Shown: in pieces, positions 1-6,675 of the stretch
Position numbering within the stretch: the stretch's first letter is position 1
Layout: the number at the start of each line of letters is the position of its first letter
DNA from: an uncultured Bacillaceae bacterium
Lineage (GTDB): Bacteria; Bacillota; Bacilli; Bacillales; Alkalibacillaceae
Reading direction: 5' to 3'
Length of the DNA: 7,039 nucleotides
NCBI GenBank assembly: GCA_937983065.1
Contig: CALKAL010000071.1
Location: 1 to 7,039 of the forward strand
The notes under the pieces: generated by a model
Told to the model about the DNA's origin: nothing
What the model saw: the letters and a program-made list of their open reading frames with translations, nothing else
Database searches by the model: none
Translations under genes and position numbers: made by a program

Positions 1-91
1 CTTCCCGCAGGAGTCTACGTATATTTCCAGAGCTTAGTTTACTCTACGTTCGGTATTCCGGTTCATCCTTTTAGAAATGTCCCAGCCTCCA
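1..91 (-). repeat. Partial dispersed intergenic repeat, cut by the window edge
   Basis: No gene is seen here. Read on the minus strand, the stretch begins GGAGGCTGGGACA (90-78), one base after the yshB stop codon, and runs to CGTAGACTCCTGCGGGAA near the window edge. From memory, both phrases recur in intergenic repeats of Bacillus and related Firmicutes, where GAGGCTGGGACA often forms one arm of a terminator-like inverted repeat; I could not check this. The second arm would lie outside the window. Inside, TCTACGT occurs twice on the plus strand (14-20 and 43-49), and a small CGG/CCG dyad lies around 51-60. The only minus-strand ATG here opens about ten codons before a stop. Bacillus subtilis carries polX at this place, and no polX start is visible. 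Confidence 0.55.
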
Positions 92-637
92 TTAACTTGA
101 TCGTAAATCTATAAACCAAAGATCTTTTAATTGATTCGATAAGATTGGTGTTTTATCGATAATAAATGTTGCAATATGTGAGCGTTGTATATAGTCTTGA
201 ATGATTTCCATTGGGATTAAAGATAAAATAAATAAAACGACAAACATAATAAAGTACGTTTCAATAAATCCAAGAATCGCGCCTAATAAATTGTTTAGCC
301 CATTTAAAATCGGCAAATTAGCGACAAAATCTAACATATTCGCAACAATTTGCATTATTATTTTTACGATAACAAATATAGCGAAGAAGGATATGCCGTT
401 ATAAAATGCCCCTTCTAAAAAACTCGATTCCGTAATCATATTCCAAAAATGATCATCTGTAGTTCGTGGATACGGAATCCAAAGTTCTAATCGAGCTGCT
501 AAATCTTTATAATAAAGAATCGCAATTAAAAAGGCGATAATGAAACCTGTTAAATGAAAAAGCTGTAATATAAATCCCCGTTTCAATCCAATGAAAAAAC
601 CTAGAATTAATAGTACGAATAAAACTAAATCTATCAT
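92..637 (-). CDS. yshB: CvpA-family integral membrane protein (YshB)
   Basis: This is a 181-residue, strongly hydrophobic protein resembling the CvpA / colicin V production family. Four membrane segments can be read at roughly residues 3-20, 26-43, 80-102 and 115-143, joined by short polar loops such as the one around YPRTTDDHFWNM. The GLKRGFILQL stretch after the first helix fits the family. The molecular role in Bacillus is unknown to me; the family name comes from an enterobacterial protein needed for colicin V production. The ATG overlaps the zapA stop as ATGA (637-634), so translation is probably coupled and the two genes co-transcribed. No separate promoter is visible. The stop at 92-94 abuts a repeat that may supply the terminator. 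Family assignment rests on topology, length and gene order. Confidence 0.88.
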   Translation of the reverse strand: MIDLVLFVLLILGFFIGLKRGFILQLFHLTGFIIAFLIAILYYKDLAARLELWIPYPRTTDDHFWNMITESSFLEGAFYNGISFFAIFVIVKIIMQIVANMLDFVANLPILNGLNNLLGAILGFIETYFIMFVVLFILSLIPMEIIQDYIQRSHIATFIIDKTPILSNQLKDLWFIDLRSS

Positions 638-909
638 CTTCTCTTTTTATCCTCTTTCCTGTTTCTGTCTTTTTGCAGTAGTGCATTTAATTCATCTTTT
701 AACTTCAAATAGTCGCTCATCGTGTTCAATGCCGTTAATACCGCAAGCTGTGTCGTATCTAGAGAAGGTTTCGCATAACGGATTTCCTCCATTTTTTGAT
801 CAACTAAGCTAGCGACCATTTTAATATGTTCGGCTGATTCTTGACCGACGATCGTATATTTACGATTATGTATATCTACAGTTATTTTTGTTTTTTCCGA
901 CTCTAACAT
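634..909 (-). CDS. zapA: Cell division protein ZapA
   Basis: This 91-residue protein matches the short ZapA family (about 85 residues in B. subtilis, formerly YshA). ZapA binds FtsZ in the cytoplasm and promotes bundling and stability of the Z ring. Residues 6-22 (KTKITVDIHNRKYTIVG) form the usual N-terminal beta unit. Residues 27-43 and 50-80 form helices, the second carrying the typical LAVLTALNTMSDYLKLKDEL run and likely a coiled coil. The C-terminus is unusually basic (KDRNRKEDKKRR, 80-91). The ATG at 909 is preceded by the strong site AGGAGGA (922-916) at six bases. The gene leads a two-gene unit with yshB and is transcribed away from rnhC. Confidence 0.93.
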   Translation of the reverse strand: MLESEKTKITVDIHNRKYTIVGQESAEHIKMVASLVDQKMEEIRYAKPSLDTTQLAVLTALNTMSDYLKLKDELNALLQKDRNRKEDKKRR

Positions 910-941
910 GAGCGGTCCTCCTCGACACTATTCTATTCCAT

Positions 942-971
942 ATAGTAACATGTTTTAATGCTATTAGAAAA
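942..971 (-). promoter_or_regulatory. Candidate sigma-A promoter for zapA-yshB
   Basis: On the minus strand, TGTTACTAT (950-942) forms an extended -10 (TGn plus TACTAT). The -35 is poor (TTTCTA or TTTTCT at about 971-965). The extended -10 could compensate. It lies about 30 bp upstream of the zapA start. This is inferred from motif matching only. Confidence 0.45.
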
Positions 972-981
972 GGGAACTTAT

Positions 982-1011
982 TTGTTCATTTAATTTTGTA
1001 AATGATATACT
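982..1011 (+). promoter_or_regulatory. Candidate sigma-A promoter for rnhC
   Basis: TTGTTC (982-987) and TATACT (1006-1011) are separated by 18 bp. The -10 is preceded by TGA (1003-1005), making it an extended -10. A start near 1018 would give a leader of only about 23 nt before the ATG at 1041. It is divergent from the zapA candidate and the two do not overlap. Confidence 0.55.
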
Positions 1012-1040
1012 AACAGAAAAATAGTCAAAGGAGTTTGCCG

Positions 1041-1940
1041 ATGGGACAGGTCGTCTTAAAATTAGAAAAAGACATACTCCAGCAAATGAACGATTTTTAT
1101 GCTAATAATCAACAAAAGAATAAGTCACCGCATACGCTTTTTGTCGCAAAAAAGGATGGCTGCACAATTACTGCCTACTTATCTGGTAAAGTATTATTCC
1201 AGGGTAGTAACATCGAACATGAAGTTGTACGTTGGGAAAAATACAATCTAGATCAACATGAACAAAAGAAACAACCGTCTTTACCTTTTTTAACTGAAGC
1301 TCATGCAGGAAGTGACGAGGCAGGAACAGGTGACTATTTCGGCCCGATTACGGTTGCCTCTGTTTACGCTAATAAAAAGGATCAAGCTCTCTTAAAAGAG
1401 CTCGGCGTGAAAGACTCGAAAACATTAACTGACGCTTCGATTAAAAACATTGTTAAAGATATTCTCCATACGAATATCGTTTATAGCTCGGTTCATTTAA
1501 ATAATGAAAAATATAACGAGCTTGTAAAAAAAGGCTGGTCGCAAAATCGAATGAAAGCTTGGATGCATCACCATGCAATTAAAAATGTAATAAATAAACT
1601 CGGTGAAAAACCTCACATTTTAGTTGATCAATTTTCAAAGCCAGAACAATTTCATGAAAACATTCGAAAAAGTGGCGAAGAACCTATTGAAGGAATAGCT
1701 TTTCTTACAAAGGCAGAAAGTGTCTCTATTCCTGTTGCTTGTGCTTCAATGATTGCCCGGTATCGCTTTTTACAAGAGATGGATCGTTTGTCAGAAATCG
1801 CTGGTTTTGAGCTTCAAAAAGGAGCTTCTCATATCGTCGATCAACAAATTAAAAGTTTAATCGAGACGAAAGGGTTTAACGTCTTAAATAAAATTGCTAA
1901 GGTTCACTTTGCTAACACAAAAAAAGCGATGCAGCTTTAA
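1041..1940 (+). CDS. rnhC: Ribonuclease HIII
   Basis: RNase HIII cleaves the RNA strand of RNA:DNA hybrids in the cytoplasm, with roles in R-loop removal and replication. The 299-residue product is close to the family length (about 310 in B. subtilis). An N-terminal substrate-binding (TBP-like) domain covers roughly residues 1-75, with TITAYLSGKVLFQG as its signature. The catalytic domain follows from about residue 88. The motif GSDEAGTGDYFGP supplies D92 and E93, LVDQF supplies D196, and E226 in TKAESVSIPVACASMIARY sits at the fourth acidic position. KDSKTL (125-130) is also typical. I chose the ATG at 1041 because AAAGGAG (1027-1033) lies seven bases upstream; an in-frame TTG at 1035 would be one base from the site. 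It is transcribed against its neighbours and converges with pheT. Confidence 0.95.
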   Translation: MGQVVLKLEKDILQQMNDFYANNQQKNKSPHTLFVAKKDGCTITAYLSGKVLFQGSNIEHEVVRWEKYNLDQHEQKKQPSLPFLTEAHAGSDEAGTGDYFGPITVASVYANKKDQALLKELGVKDSKTLTDASIKNIVKDILHTNIVYSSVHLNNEKYNELVKKGWSQNRMKAWMHHHAIKNVINKLGEKPHILVDQFSKPEQFHENIRKSGEEPIEGIAFLTKAESVSIPVACASMIARYRFLQEMDRLSEIAGFELQKGASHIVDQQIKSLIETKGFNVLNKIAKVHFANTKKAMQL

Positions 1941-1965
1941 TAGTTGGAATCTAATAGAAAGCTGC
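1931..1965 (+). other. Alternative hairpin over the rnhC stop codon
   Basis: GCAGCTTT (1931-1938), which runs into the rnhC TAA stop (1938-1940), is an exact 8-bp complement of AAAGCTGC (1958-1965). It could fold into a hairpin with a 19-nt loop. This arm is shared with the terminator stem downstream, so the two structures exclude each other. Whether it forms in vivo is unknown. Confidence 0.4.
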
Positions 1966-2036
1966 CCCTGTTATAATAGCTCCTTATTTTTAAAATATCA
2001 CTTTAGGCGAGCCAATTATTTTGGGCAGCTTTTTTT
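1958..2036 (+). terminator. Long rho-independent terminator after rnhC
   Basis: AAAGCTGCCC (1958-1967) pairs perfectly with GGGCAGCTTT (2023-2032), and a seven-T run (2030-2036) follows. The intervening 55 nt is long for a terminator loop but can partly fold: ATAAT (1973-1977) with ATTAT (2015-2019), and GCTC (1979-1982) with GAGC (2009-2012), giving an interrupted stem. It acts on the plus strand. In the pheT direction the same stem exists, but only three U residues follow, so it is at best a weak terminator there. The T run ends three bases from the pheT stop codon. Confidence 0.75.
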
Positions 2037-2038
2037 AT

Positions 2039-4465
2039 TTATCCTCTCAACACAGCTTCATACGTTTCTTCTAAATAATTCACGATGTTAGCTCTTGCTT
2101 TTTCAACTTCATCATCTGTTAATGTCTTATTTTCATCCTGGAACAATAGGTGGAAGGCGATTGATTTCTTCCCATCCTCCATATGTTCTCCTTCGTAAAT
2201 ATCGAATACATGAACAGATTGTAAGTACGGTTGCCCTTGTTTTAATATCGCTTTTTCGAGTTCCTTCGCTTTAATTTTCGTATCGACAACGAAGGCTAAA
2301 TCCTGCTGAATCGCTGGGTATTTCGGGATTTTTCGATAAGTGTCATTTTGTTCGTAATGATTTAAAACCTTTTCTAAATTTAAATCAAAAATGTACGTGT
2401 CATTTAAATCATAGTCTTTTTGAACGTTCGGATGAATTTGGCCGATAAAGCCGACTGCCTCATCGTTTAACTTGATTAACGCTGTACGCCCAGGATGAAG
2501 CCCGTCTAATTCACCTTGCTCAAGCTCTATATCAATTTCTAAATAATTTAATAGCCCTTCTAAAATACCTTTAATAGTGTAAAAGTCGACTTGTTTATTT
2601 TCCCCTTGCCACGGATGCTCGAGGACTAGCCCTGTCATAGCTGCAGATAGGCGAAGCTGCTCTTTCGGTAAAGATGACATTTCCTCTTCTTGGTTAATGT
2701 AAACCGAACCGAGTTCATAAATCGATACGTTGTGCTGATTTCGAGCAACGTTATGTTGAACACTTTGAAGCATCTCTGGTATAGCACTAAGACGTAAATG
2801 GCTGTGCAAATCACTCATCGGCATAGAAAGCTTAACTGGCTTTGGATTTAACTGTTTTACATCCGGGCTGACAAATGCAACTGATTTTTCTGCCGTCGTT
2901 AATGAATAGGAAATCGTTTCATTTAACCCCGCCGATTGTAAATAGTGATGGATTTTCCGGACGAGTTGTTGATTTTTATTCAACCCTCCACGATTAAATT
3001 CCCCTTCTGGAAGGGTGAATGGAATATGATCATACCCGTAAAGTCGTGCAATTTCTTCTTCCATATCCTCTTTTATTTCTATATCTTGACGACGTGAAGG
3101 TGGCATCACTGTAAATTGTCCATCTTTTTCTTCATAATCAAAACGGAGTCTTTCAATAATGCTTTTCATTTCATTAACCGAGATTGTCGTACCTATTTTT
3201 TGATTAATTTCATTATGAGTAAATGTTACTGCATTTGGATTCCATTTCGTTTCGCCTGCTTCAACGATTTCTCCGAGCACTTTACCATTTGCAAGTTCAG
3301 ACAACAGTTGGGCTGCTCGAGTTGCAGCTTCTTTTACTCTGAGCATATCAATTCCTTTTTCAAAACGAGCGCTCGATTCACTACGAAGACCGTGATCCTT
3401 CGAAGTTTTTCGAACTGTTCTAGGATTGAAATAAGCCGCTTCTAATATAATAGTCGTCGTATCATCTCTTACTTCAGATTCTTCTCCACCCATCACACCA
3501 GCAATCGCATGAGCGTTTTCCCCATTCGTAATGACTAAATGATCTTCAGCGAGCTTTCGTTCAACACCGTCAAGCGTTTTAATCGTCTCTCCTTTTTTTG
3601 CTGGACGTGTGACAATTTTCTTTGAGCCTAGTCGGTCATAATCAAATGCATGAAGAGGTTGACCGTATTCTAATAAAATATAGTTTGTAATATCAACGAC
3701 GTTATTAATCGGGCGAATACCTGCACTTATTAATCGATTTTGTAACCATAATGGAGACGGCTTAATATGAACGTCTTTAATAACCCAAGCCGAGTAATAA
3801 GGATTTGCTTCTTCATCTTCTATTTTCACTGAAATATAATCTTTTGAATGGCCGTGATTAATAAATACTTCTGGATTCGGCAGATTAATTTCTTTATTAA
3901 AAATCGCCGCTACTTCATAGGCTAAACCGTAGTAACTTAAGCAATCTGAACGATTAGCCGTTACATCAAGCTCGATAATTTCATCGTTTAAATTTAATAA
4001 CGGACAAGCTGGTTCACCAATACTAACCTCTTCTTGAAAATAAAAAATACCGTCTTTATAATCATCGTGAATATATTTTTCATCAAAGCCTAATTCATCT
4101 AAAGAACAAATCATCCCTTCTGATGCTTCGCCACGGAGCTTCGTTTTTTTAATTTTAAAATTTCCTGGAAGTTTAGCTCCTGGTTTTGCAACAACAACGT
4201 ATTGCCCTTCTTTAACATTTGGCGCACCGCAAACAATTTGTAAGACCTCATCTCCAACATCAACTTGACATAAGCTTAACTTATCGGCATTTGGGTGCTG
4301 CTCACATGTTTTAACATAACCGACAACGATCTTGTCATCATCTAATATTTTCGGGTGAATTTGCTCAACTTCTACACCACTTTTTGTAATCATTTCTGCT
4401 AATTCAGCTGTCGTAATATCTGTTAAATCAATATATTGTTTTAACCAATTAACTGATAAATTCAT
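2039..4465 (-). CDS. pheT: Phenylalanine--tRNA ligase beta subunit
   Basis: PheT pairs with PheS as an alpha2-beta2 enzyme that attaches phenylalanine to tRNA-Phe; the beta subunit binds tRNA and hydrolyses mischarged Tyr-tRNA-Phe. The 808 residues are the full family length (about 804 in B. subtilis). Domains in order: a tRNA-binding OB fold (about 40-153, with EQHPNADKLSLCQVD and CGAPNVKEG), the B3/B4 editing module (about 213-390, with RPINNVVDITNYILLEYGQPLHAFD split across 251-275), B5 (about 408-483, ending PSRRQDIEIKEDMEEEIARLYGYDHIP, with D461, D467, E470 and E471 acidic), the catalytic-like core (about 490-700), and the C-terminal FDX-ACB anticodon-binding domain (about 709-805). Only 12 bp separates it from pheS. 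GGAGGA (4477-4472) directly follows the pheS stop and sets the ATG at 4465. It is controlled by the upstream T-box. Confidence 0.98.
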   Translation of the reverse strand: MNLSVNWLKQYIDLTDITTAELAEMITKSGVEVEQIHPKILDDDKIVVGYVKTCEQHPNADKLSLCQVDVGDEVLQIVCGAPNVKEGQYVVVAKPGAKLPGNFKIKKTKLRGEASEGMICSLDELGFDEKYIHDDYKDGIFYFQEEVSIGEPACPLLNLNDEIIELDVTANRSDCLSYYGLAYEVAAIFNKEINLPNPEVFINHGHSKDYISVKIEDEEANPYYSAWVIKDVHIKPSPLWLQNRLISAGIRPINNVVDITNYILLEYGQPLHAFDYDRLGSKKIVTRPAKKGETIKTLDGVERKLAEDHLVITNGENAHAIAGVMGGEESEVRDDTTTIILEAAYFNPRTVRKTSKDHGLRSESSARFEKGIDMLRVKEAATRAAQLLSELANGKVLGEIVEAGETKWNPNAVTFTHNEINQKIGTTISVNEMKSIIERLRFDYEEKDGQFTVMPPSRRQDIEIKEDMEEEIARLYGYDHIPFTLPEGEFNRGGLNKNQQLVRKIHHYLQSAGLNETISYSLTTAEKSVAFVSPDVKQLNPKPVKLSMPMSDLHSHLRLSAIPEMLQSVQHNVARNQHNVSIYELGSVYINQEEEMSSLPKEQLRLSAAMTGLVLEHPWQGENKQVDFYTIKGILEGLLNYLEIDIELEQGELDGLHPGRTALIKLNDEAVGFIGQIHPNVQKDYDLNDTYIFDLNLEKVLNHYEQNDTYRKIPKYPAIQQDLAFVVDTKIKAKELEKAILKQGQPYLQSVHVFDIYEGEHMEDGKKSIAFHLLFQDENKTLTDDEVEKARANIVNYLEETYEAVLRG

Positions 4466-4477
4466 CTTTCATCCTCC

Positions 4478-5512
4478 TTATGCTCGGTGAAACTGTTTTA
4501 AAAAGCGGATATCGTTTGTGTAGAAATGACGGATATCTTCAATTCCATATTTCAACATCGCAATTCGCTCAGGTCCCATTCCGAAAGCAAATCCCGTATA
4601 TTTTTTCGAATCAAAGCCCGCCATTTCTAAAACGTTCGGGTGGACCATGCCAGCGCCTAATATTTCAATCCATCCAGATTGTTTACAGACGGAACATCCT
4701 TCACCGTTACAAACTTTACATGAAATATCCATTTCAACTGATGGCTCAGTAAACGGGAAGAAGCTTGGGCGTAATCGAATGTCGCGATCCTCCCCGAAAA
4801 GATGCTTTGCTAACACATTTAACGTTCCTTTTAAATCACTCATCCGAACATTTTCATCGATATATAAGCCTTCGATTTGTGTAAATTGGTGGGAGTGAGT
4901 CGCATCATCATTATCGCGACGGTACACTTTCCCAGGACAAATTATTTTTACTGGGCCTTTTCCTTCATGTTCAAGCATCGTTCTTGCTTGCACAGGAGAG
5001 GTGTGCGTACGCATTAACAAGTCTTCCGTAATGTAAAACGAATCTTGCATATCTCTTGCTGGGTGCCCTTTCGGTAAATTTAATGCTTCAAAATTGTAAT
5101 AATCCGTTTCAACTTCAGGACCTTCTGCAACTGTATAACCCATACTAATAAACAAATCTTCAATATCACGAATCACCTTCATTAATAGATGAGGACCACC
5201 GAGTTGAACGGGTCTTCCTGGAAGCGTGATGTCGATTGCTTCTTTTTCAAGCTGCTTCTGTAATGCAATTTGATCTAGCTCGCTCGCTTTTTCCTCAATA
5301 GCTGTTGTAATCACATCTCGAACGTCATTCGCTAGCTGACCAATAACTGGGCGCTCTTCTGGAGATAATTTCCCCATCCCTTTAAGCACCTCAGTAATTT
5401 GGCCTTTTTTCCCTAAATATTTAACACGTAAATCTTGTAATGCTTTTTCACTTTCAATGTTTGGAATTTGATTTAGCGCCTCTTCCTTTAACGATTGTAA
5501 ACGCTCTTTCAT
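4478..5512 (-). CDS. pheS: Phenylalanine--tRNA ligase alpha subunit
   Basis: This is the catalytic subunit of class II phenylalanyl-tRNA synthetase. Its 344 residues match B. subtilis PheS. Residues 1-90 form the N-terminal coiled-coil arm that contacts tRNA. The class II core follows: HPARDMQDSFY (150-160), RTHTSPVQARTM (168-179), motif 2 VYRRDNDDATHSHQFTQIEG (196-215), and motif 3 GMGPERIAMLKYG (311-323) with its conserved Arg at 316. A309 in GFAFGMG corresponds to the amino-acid-pocket alanine (E. coli Ala294). Four cysteines (C265, C268, C273, C276) form a CxxC-GxGC-xxC cluster suggestive of metal binding, as I recall from other Gram-positive PheS. CGGAGG (5526-5521) lies eight bases before the ATG at 5512. 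It is the first gene of pheST, downstream of a T-box leader. Confidence 0.98.
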   Translation of the reverse strand: MKERLQSLKEEALNQIPNIESEKALQDLRVKYLGKKGQITEVLKGMGKLSPEERPVIGQLANDVRDVITTAIEEKASELDQIALQKQLEKEAIDITLPGRPVQLGGPHLLMKVIRDIEDLFISMGYTVAEGPEVETDYYNFEALNLPKGHPARDMQDSFYITEDLLMRTHTSPVQARTMLEHEGKGPVKIICPGKVYRRDNDDATHSHQFTQIEGLYIDENVRMSDLKGTLNVLAKHLFGEDRDIRLRPSFFPFTEPSVEMDISCKVCNGEGCSVCKQSGWIEILGAGMVHPNVLEMAGFDSKKYTGFAFGMGPERIAMLKYGIEDIRHFYTNDIRFLKQFHRA

Positions 5513-5540
5513 TTTATAATCCTCCGTTTCTTTAACAAAA

Positions 5541-5575
5541 TAAAAAAACTCACCCCTATAAAAAGGGACGAGTTT
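5541..5575 (-). terminator. T-box-controlled intrinsic terminator of pheST
   Basis: In the leader RNA, AAACUCGUCCC (5575-5565) pairs with the GGG(G)UGAGUUU arm (5556-5546), using two G-U wobbles, around an eight-base U/A-rich loop. A run of seven Us (5548-5542) follows. It lies about 15 bp upstream of the pheS ribosome binding site. Its 5' arm is shared with the antiterminator, so it forms when tRNA-Phe is charged. Confidence 0.92.
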
Positions 5576-5794
5576 ATATTCGCGTTACCACCCTTGTTGC
5601 TACGTGTAGACGTAACCACTTCATTTTAATAACGGAAACATCCGGGCAATTTATTAGTGGATTGCCAGCTCCTGAGTGAAATTCGGTCATCTTATCGAAT
5701 TAGAATATTTTCAGTCGCGATATTCCATTCCTGTCAATCGATTTAACAAGACAACTTACTTAGCTCATTCATCGCTTTTCATATGACTATTTAT
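5541..5794 (-). promoter_or_regulatory. T-box leader of pheST, tRNA-Phe responsive (UUC specifier)
   Basis: This cis-acting RNA senses uncharged tRNA-Phe. The lower part of Stem I pairs AGC (5776-5774) with GCU (5669-5667) and UGAG (5767-5764) with CUCA (5676-5673). Between these, GAUGAA (5773-5768) faces GGA (5672-5670) as the kink-turn. An AGUA box (5760-5757 region) faces the specifier loop, where UUC (5680-5678), a Phe codon, is followed by the usual A. The distal hairpin is GAAUAU (5725-5720) with AUAUUC (5708-5703). Other hairpins are GGCAAU/AUUGCC (5666-5645) and GUUACGU/ACGUAGC (5616-5599). The T-box core AAGGGUGGUAACGCG (5595-5581) carries the bulge UGGU, complementary to an ACCA tRNA end. 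Antiterminator: AAGGG pairs with CCCUU (5567-5563) and GCG with CGU. Confidence 0.95.
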
Positions 5795-5800
5795 GACTGT

Positions 5801-5829
5801 ATTATAGAAAACTATTTGATTTTAATCAA
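5801..5829 (-). promoter_or_regulatory. Sigma-A promoter of the pheST operon
   Basis: On the minus strand, TTGATT (5829-5824), a 17-bp spacer and a perfect TATAAT (5806-5801) form a near-consensus sigma-A promoter. The predicted start near 5794 sits just ahead of T-box Stem I. The -35 box contains the TGA stop codon of rlmP (5828-5826). Confidence 0.85.
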
Positions 5830-6578
5830 GAAATTTGTGTGAAATGGTACAAGACAATACTCGTTGCCACGCCAACATTAAGGGATTCACTTTTTGTTGC
5901 TATCGGAATGTAGATCATCTCATCTGCTTCGTTTAAAATATTTTTAGTAATACCTTGCCCTTCATTTCCAGCAATAATCGCATAGCTAGCCTCGTTTTGT
6001 ATGTTATGAAGAGGCGTTGCATTTTGGTCCAGTGCAGTGGCATATGTTTTAATCCGTTTATCTTTACAATGGGCCAACCACGTTTGTAAATCTCCACGAT
6101 AAATTGGTAAATGAAATAACGCCCCTTGAGTTGCTCGAATCACTTTATCATGAAACAAATCAGCTGAACCGGTTCCTAAAACGACACCGTCCACTTGAAA
6201 AGCTAAAGCACTTCGTATAATCGTTCCAACATTACCTGGATCTTGTACCCCGTCTAAAAAAACAAATTTCCGATCGCTTTCTTCAAGCTGCCATTTCTTC
6301 TGTTTTACTACAGCCATTACTCCTTGAGGCGTCTCGGTTTGTGAAAGCTCTTTAAAAACTTCCTTTGTTACTTTAACAAAGTTGTGTGTGTGCCATTTAT
6401 CGTCAATAGTAACGGACTCGTCAATGATTATTTTATCAATTTGCCAATGACTTTTAACTGCTTCTTCTAGTAAGTGCCAACCTTCAATTAAAAATAGATT
6501 TTCTTGGTCACGATATTTTTTCTTATGTAGTTTTTTCCAATATTTAACGTGTTGATTTTGCTTCGATTCAATGAGCAT
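5826..6578 (-). CDS. rlmP: 23S rRNA 2'-O-methyltransferase of the TrmH/SpoU family (RlmP, YsgA)
   Basis: This is a SPOUT-class methyltransferase that uses S-adenosylmethionine. The B. subtilis orthologue YsgA has, to my recollection, been reported as RlmP, forming 2'-O-methylguanosine at 2553 in the A-loop of 23S rRNA; function here is inferred by orthology. Of 250 residues, about 1-95 form the N-terminal RNA-binding (SpoU substrate-binding) domain and about 105-247 the knotted catalytic domain. Motif 1 is LDGVQDPGNVGTIIRSALAF (108-127; N116, R122), motif 2 IAGNEGQGI (202-210; E206), and motif 3 IPIATKSESLNVGVATSIVLY (224-244; S232, N234). AAAGGAG (6593-6587) lies eight bases before the ATG. 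No terminator follows it: the stop codon is inside the pheS promoter, so its transcripts should run into the pheST T-box. Confidence 0.93.
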   Translation of the reverse strand: MLIESKQNQHVKYWKKLHKKKYRDQENLFLIEGWHLLEEAVKSHWQIDKIIIDESVTIDDKWHTHNFVKVTKEVFKELSQTETPQGVMAVVKQKKWQLEESDRKFVFLDGVQDPGNVGTIIRSALAFQVDGVVLGTGSADLFHDKVIRATQGALFHLPIYRGDLQTWLAHCKDKRIKTYATALDQNATPLHNIQNEASYAIIAGNEGQGITKNILNEADEMIYIPIATKSESLNVGVATSIVLYHFTQIS

Positions 6579-6606
6579 CTATTTAACTCCTTTAATCTTT
6601 TTAATC

Positions 6607-6636
6607 ATCATACATAGTTTACATCCATTCGGTCAA
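6607..6636 (-). promoter_or_regulatory. Candidate sigma-A promoter for rlmP
   Basis: On the minus strand, TTGACC (6636-6631) and TATGAT (6612-6607) are 18 bp apart, each matching the sigma-A consensus at five of six positions. A start near 6600 leaves about 22 nt before the ATG. It occupies almost exactly the same DNA as the sspI sigma-G candidate on the other strand. Confidence 0.6.
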
Positions 6637-6640
6637 ACTA
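6611..6640 (+). promoter_or_regulatory. Candidate sigma-G promoter for sspI
   Basis: TACATA (6611-6616) resembles the sigma-G -35 (TGMATA, one mismatch). After a 17-bp spacer, CAAACTA (6634-6640) fits the sigma-G -10 pattern CAHWHTA fully. Transcription would start near 6647, about 29 nt before the sspI ATG. Forespore sigma-G control is established for B. subtilis ssp genes; the match here is by eye. Confidence 0.65.
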
Positions 6641-6663
6641 GAAATAAATGCTAGAAAAATAAT

Positions 6664-6669
6664 GAGGTG
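6664..6669 (+). promoter_or_regulatory. Ribosome binding site that decides the sspI start
   Basis: GAGGTG (6664-6669) is six bases before the ATG at 6676. An in-frame GTG at 6667 lies inside this site, so it cannot be the initiator served by it. Confidence 0.8.
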
Positions 6670-6675
6670 AGCAAA

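Noticed and set aside
1..70. Start of polX on the minus strand
   Set aside because: The only ATG here is followed by a stop about ten codons later, and the peptide does not look like the PolX N-terminus.
1035..1040. TTG start for rnhC
   Set aside because: It is one base from the Shine-Dalgarno sequence; the ATG at 1041 has the proper seven-base spacing.
3116..3445. Plus-strand open reading frame inside pheT
   Set aside because: It is a Cys/Phe/Ser-rich shadow of the pheT coding strand. The same holds for the plus-strand frames at 201-404, 591-812, 1894-2091, 4480-4752 and 4647-4898.
5766..5783. Short leader peptide (ATG to TGA, five codons) at the start of the pheST leader
   Set aside because: It lacks a ribosome binding site and has no phenylalanine codons. 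The bases belong to T-box Stem I and its kink-turn.
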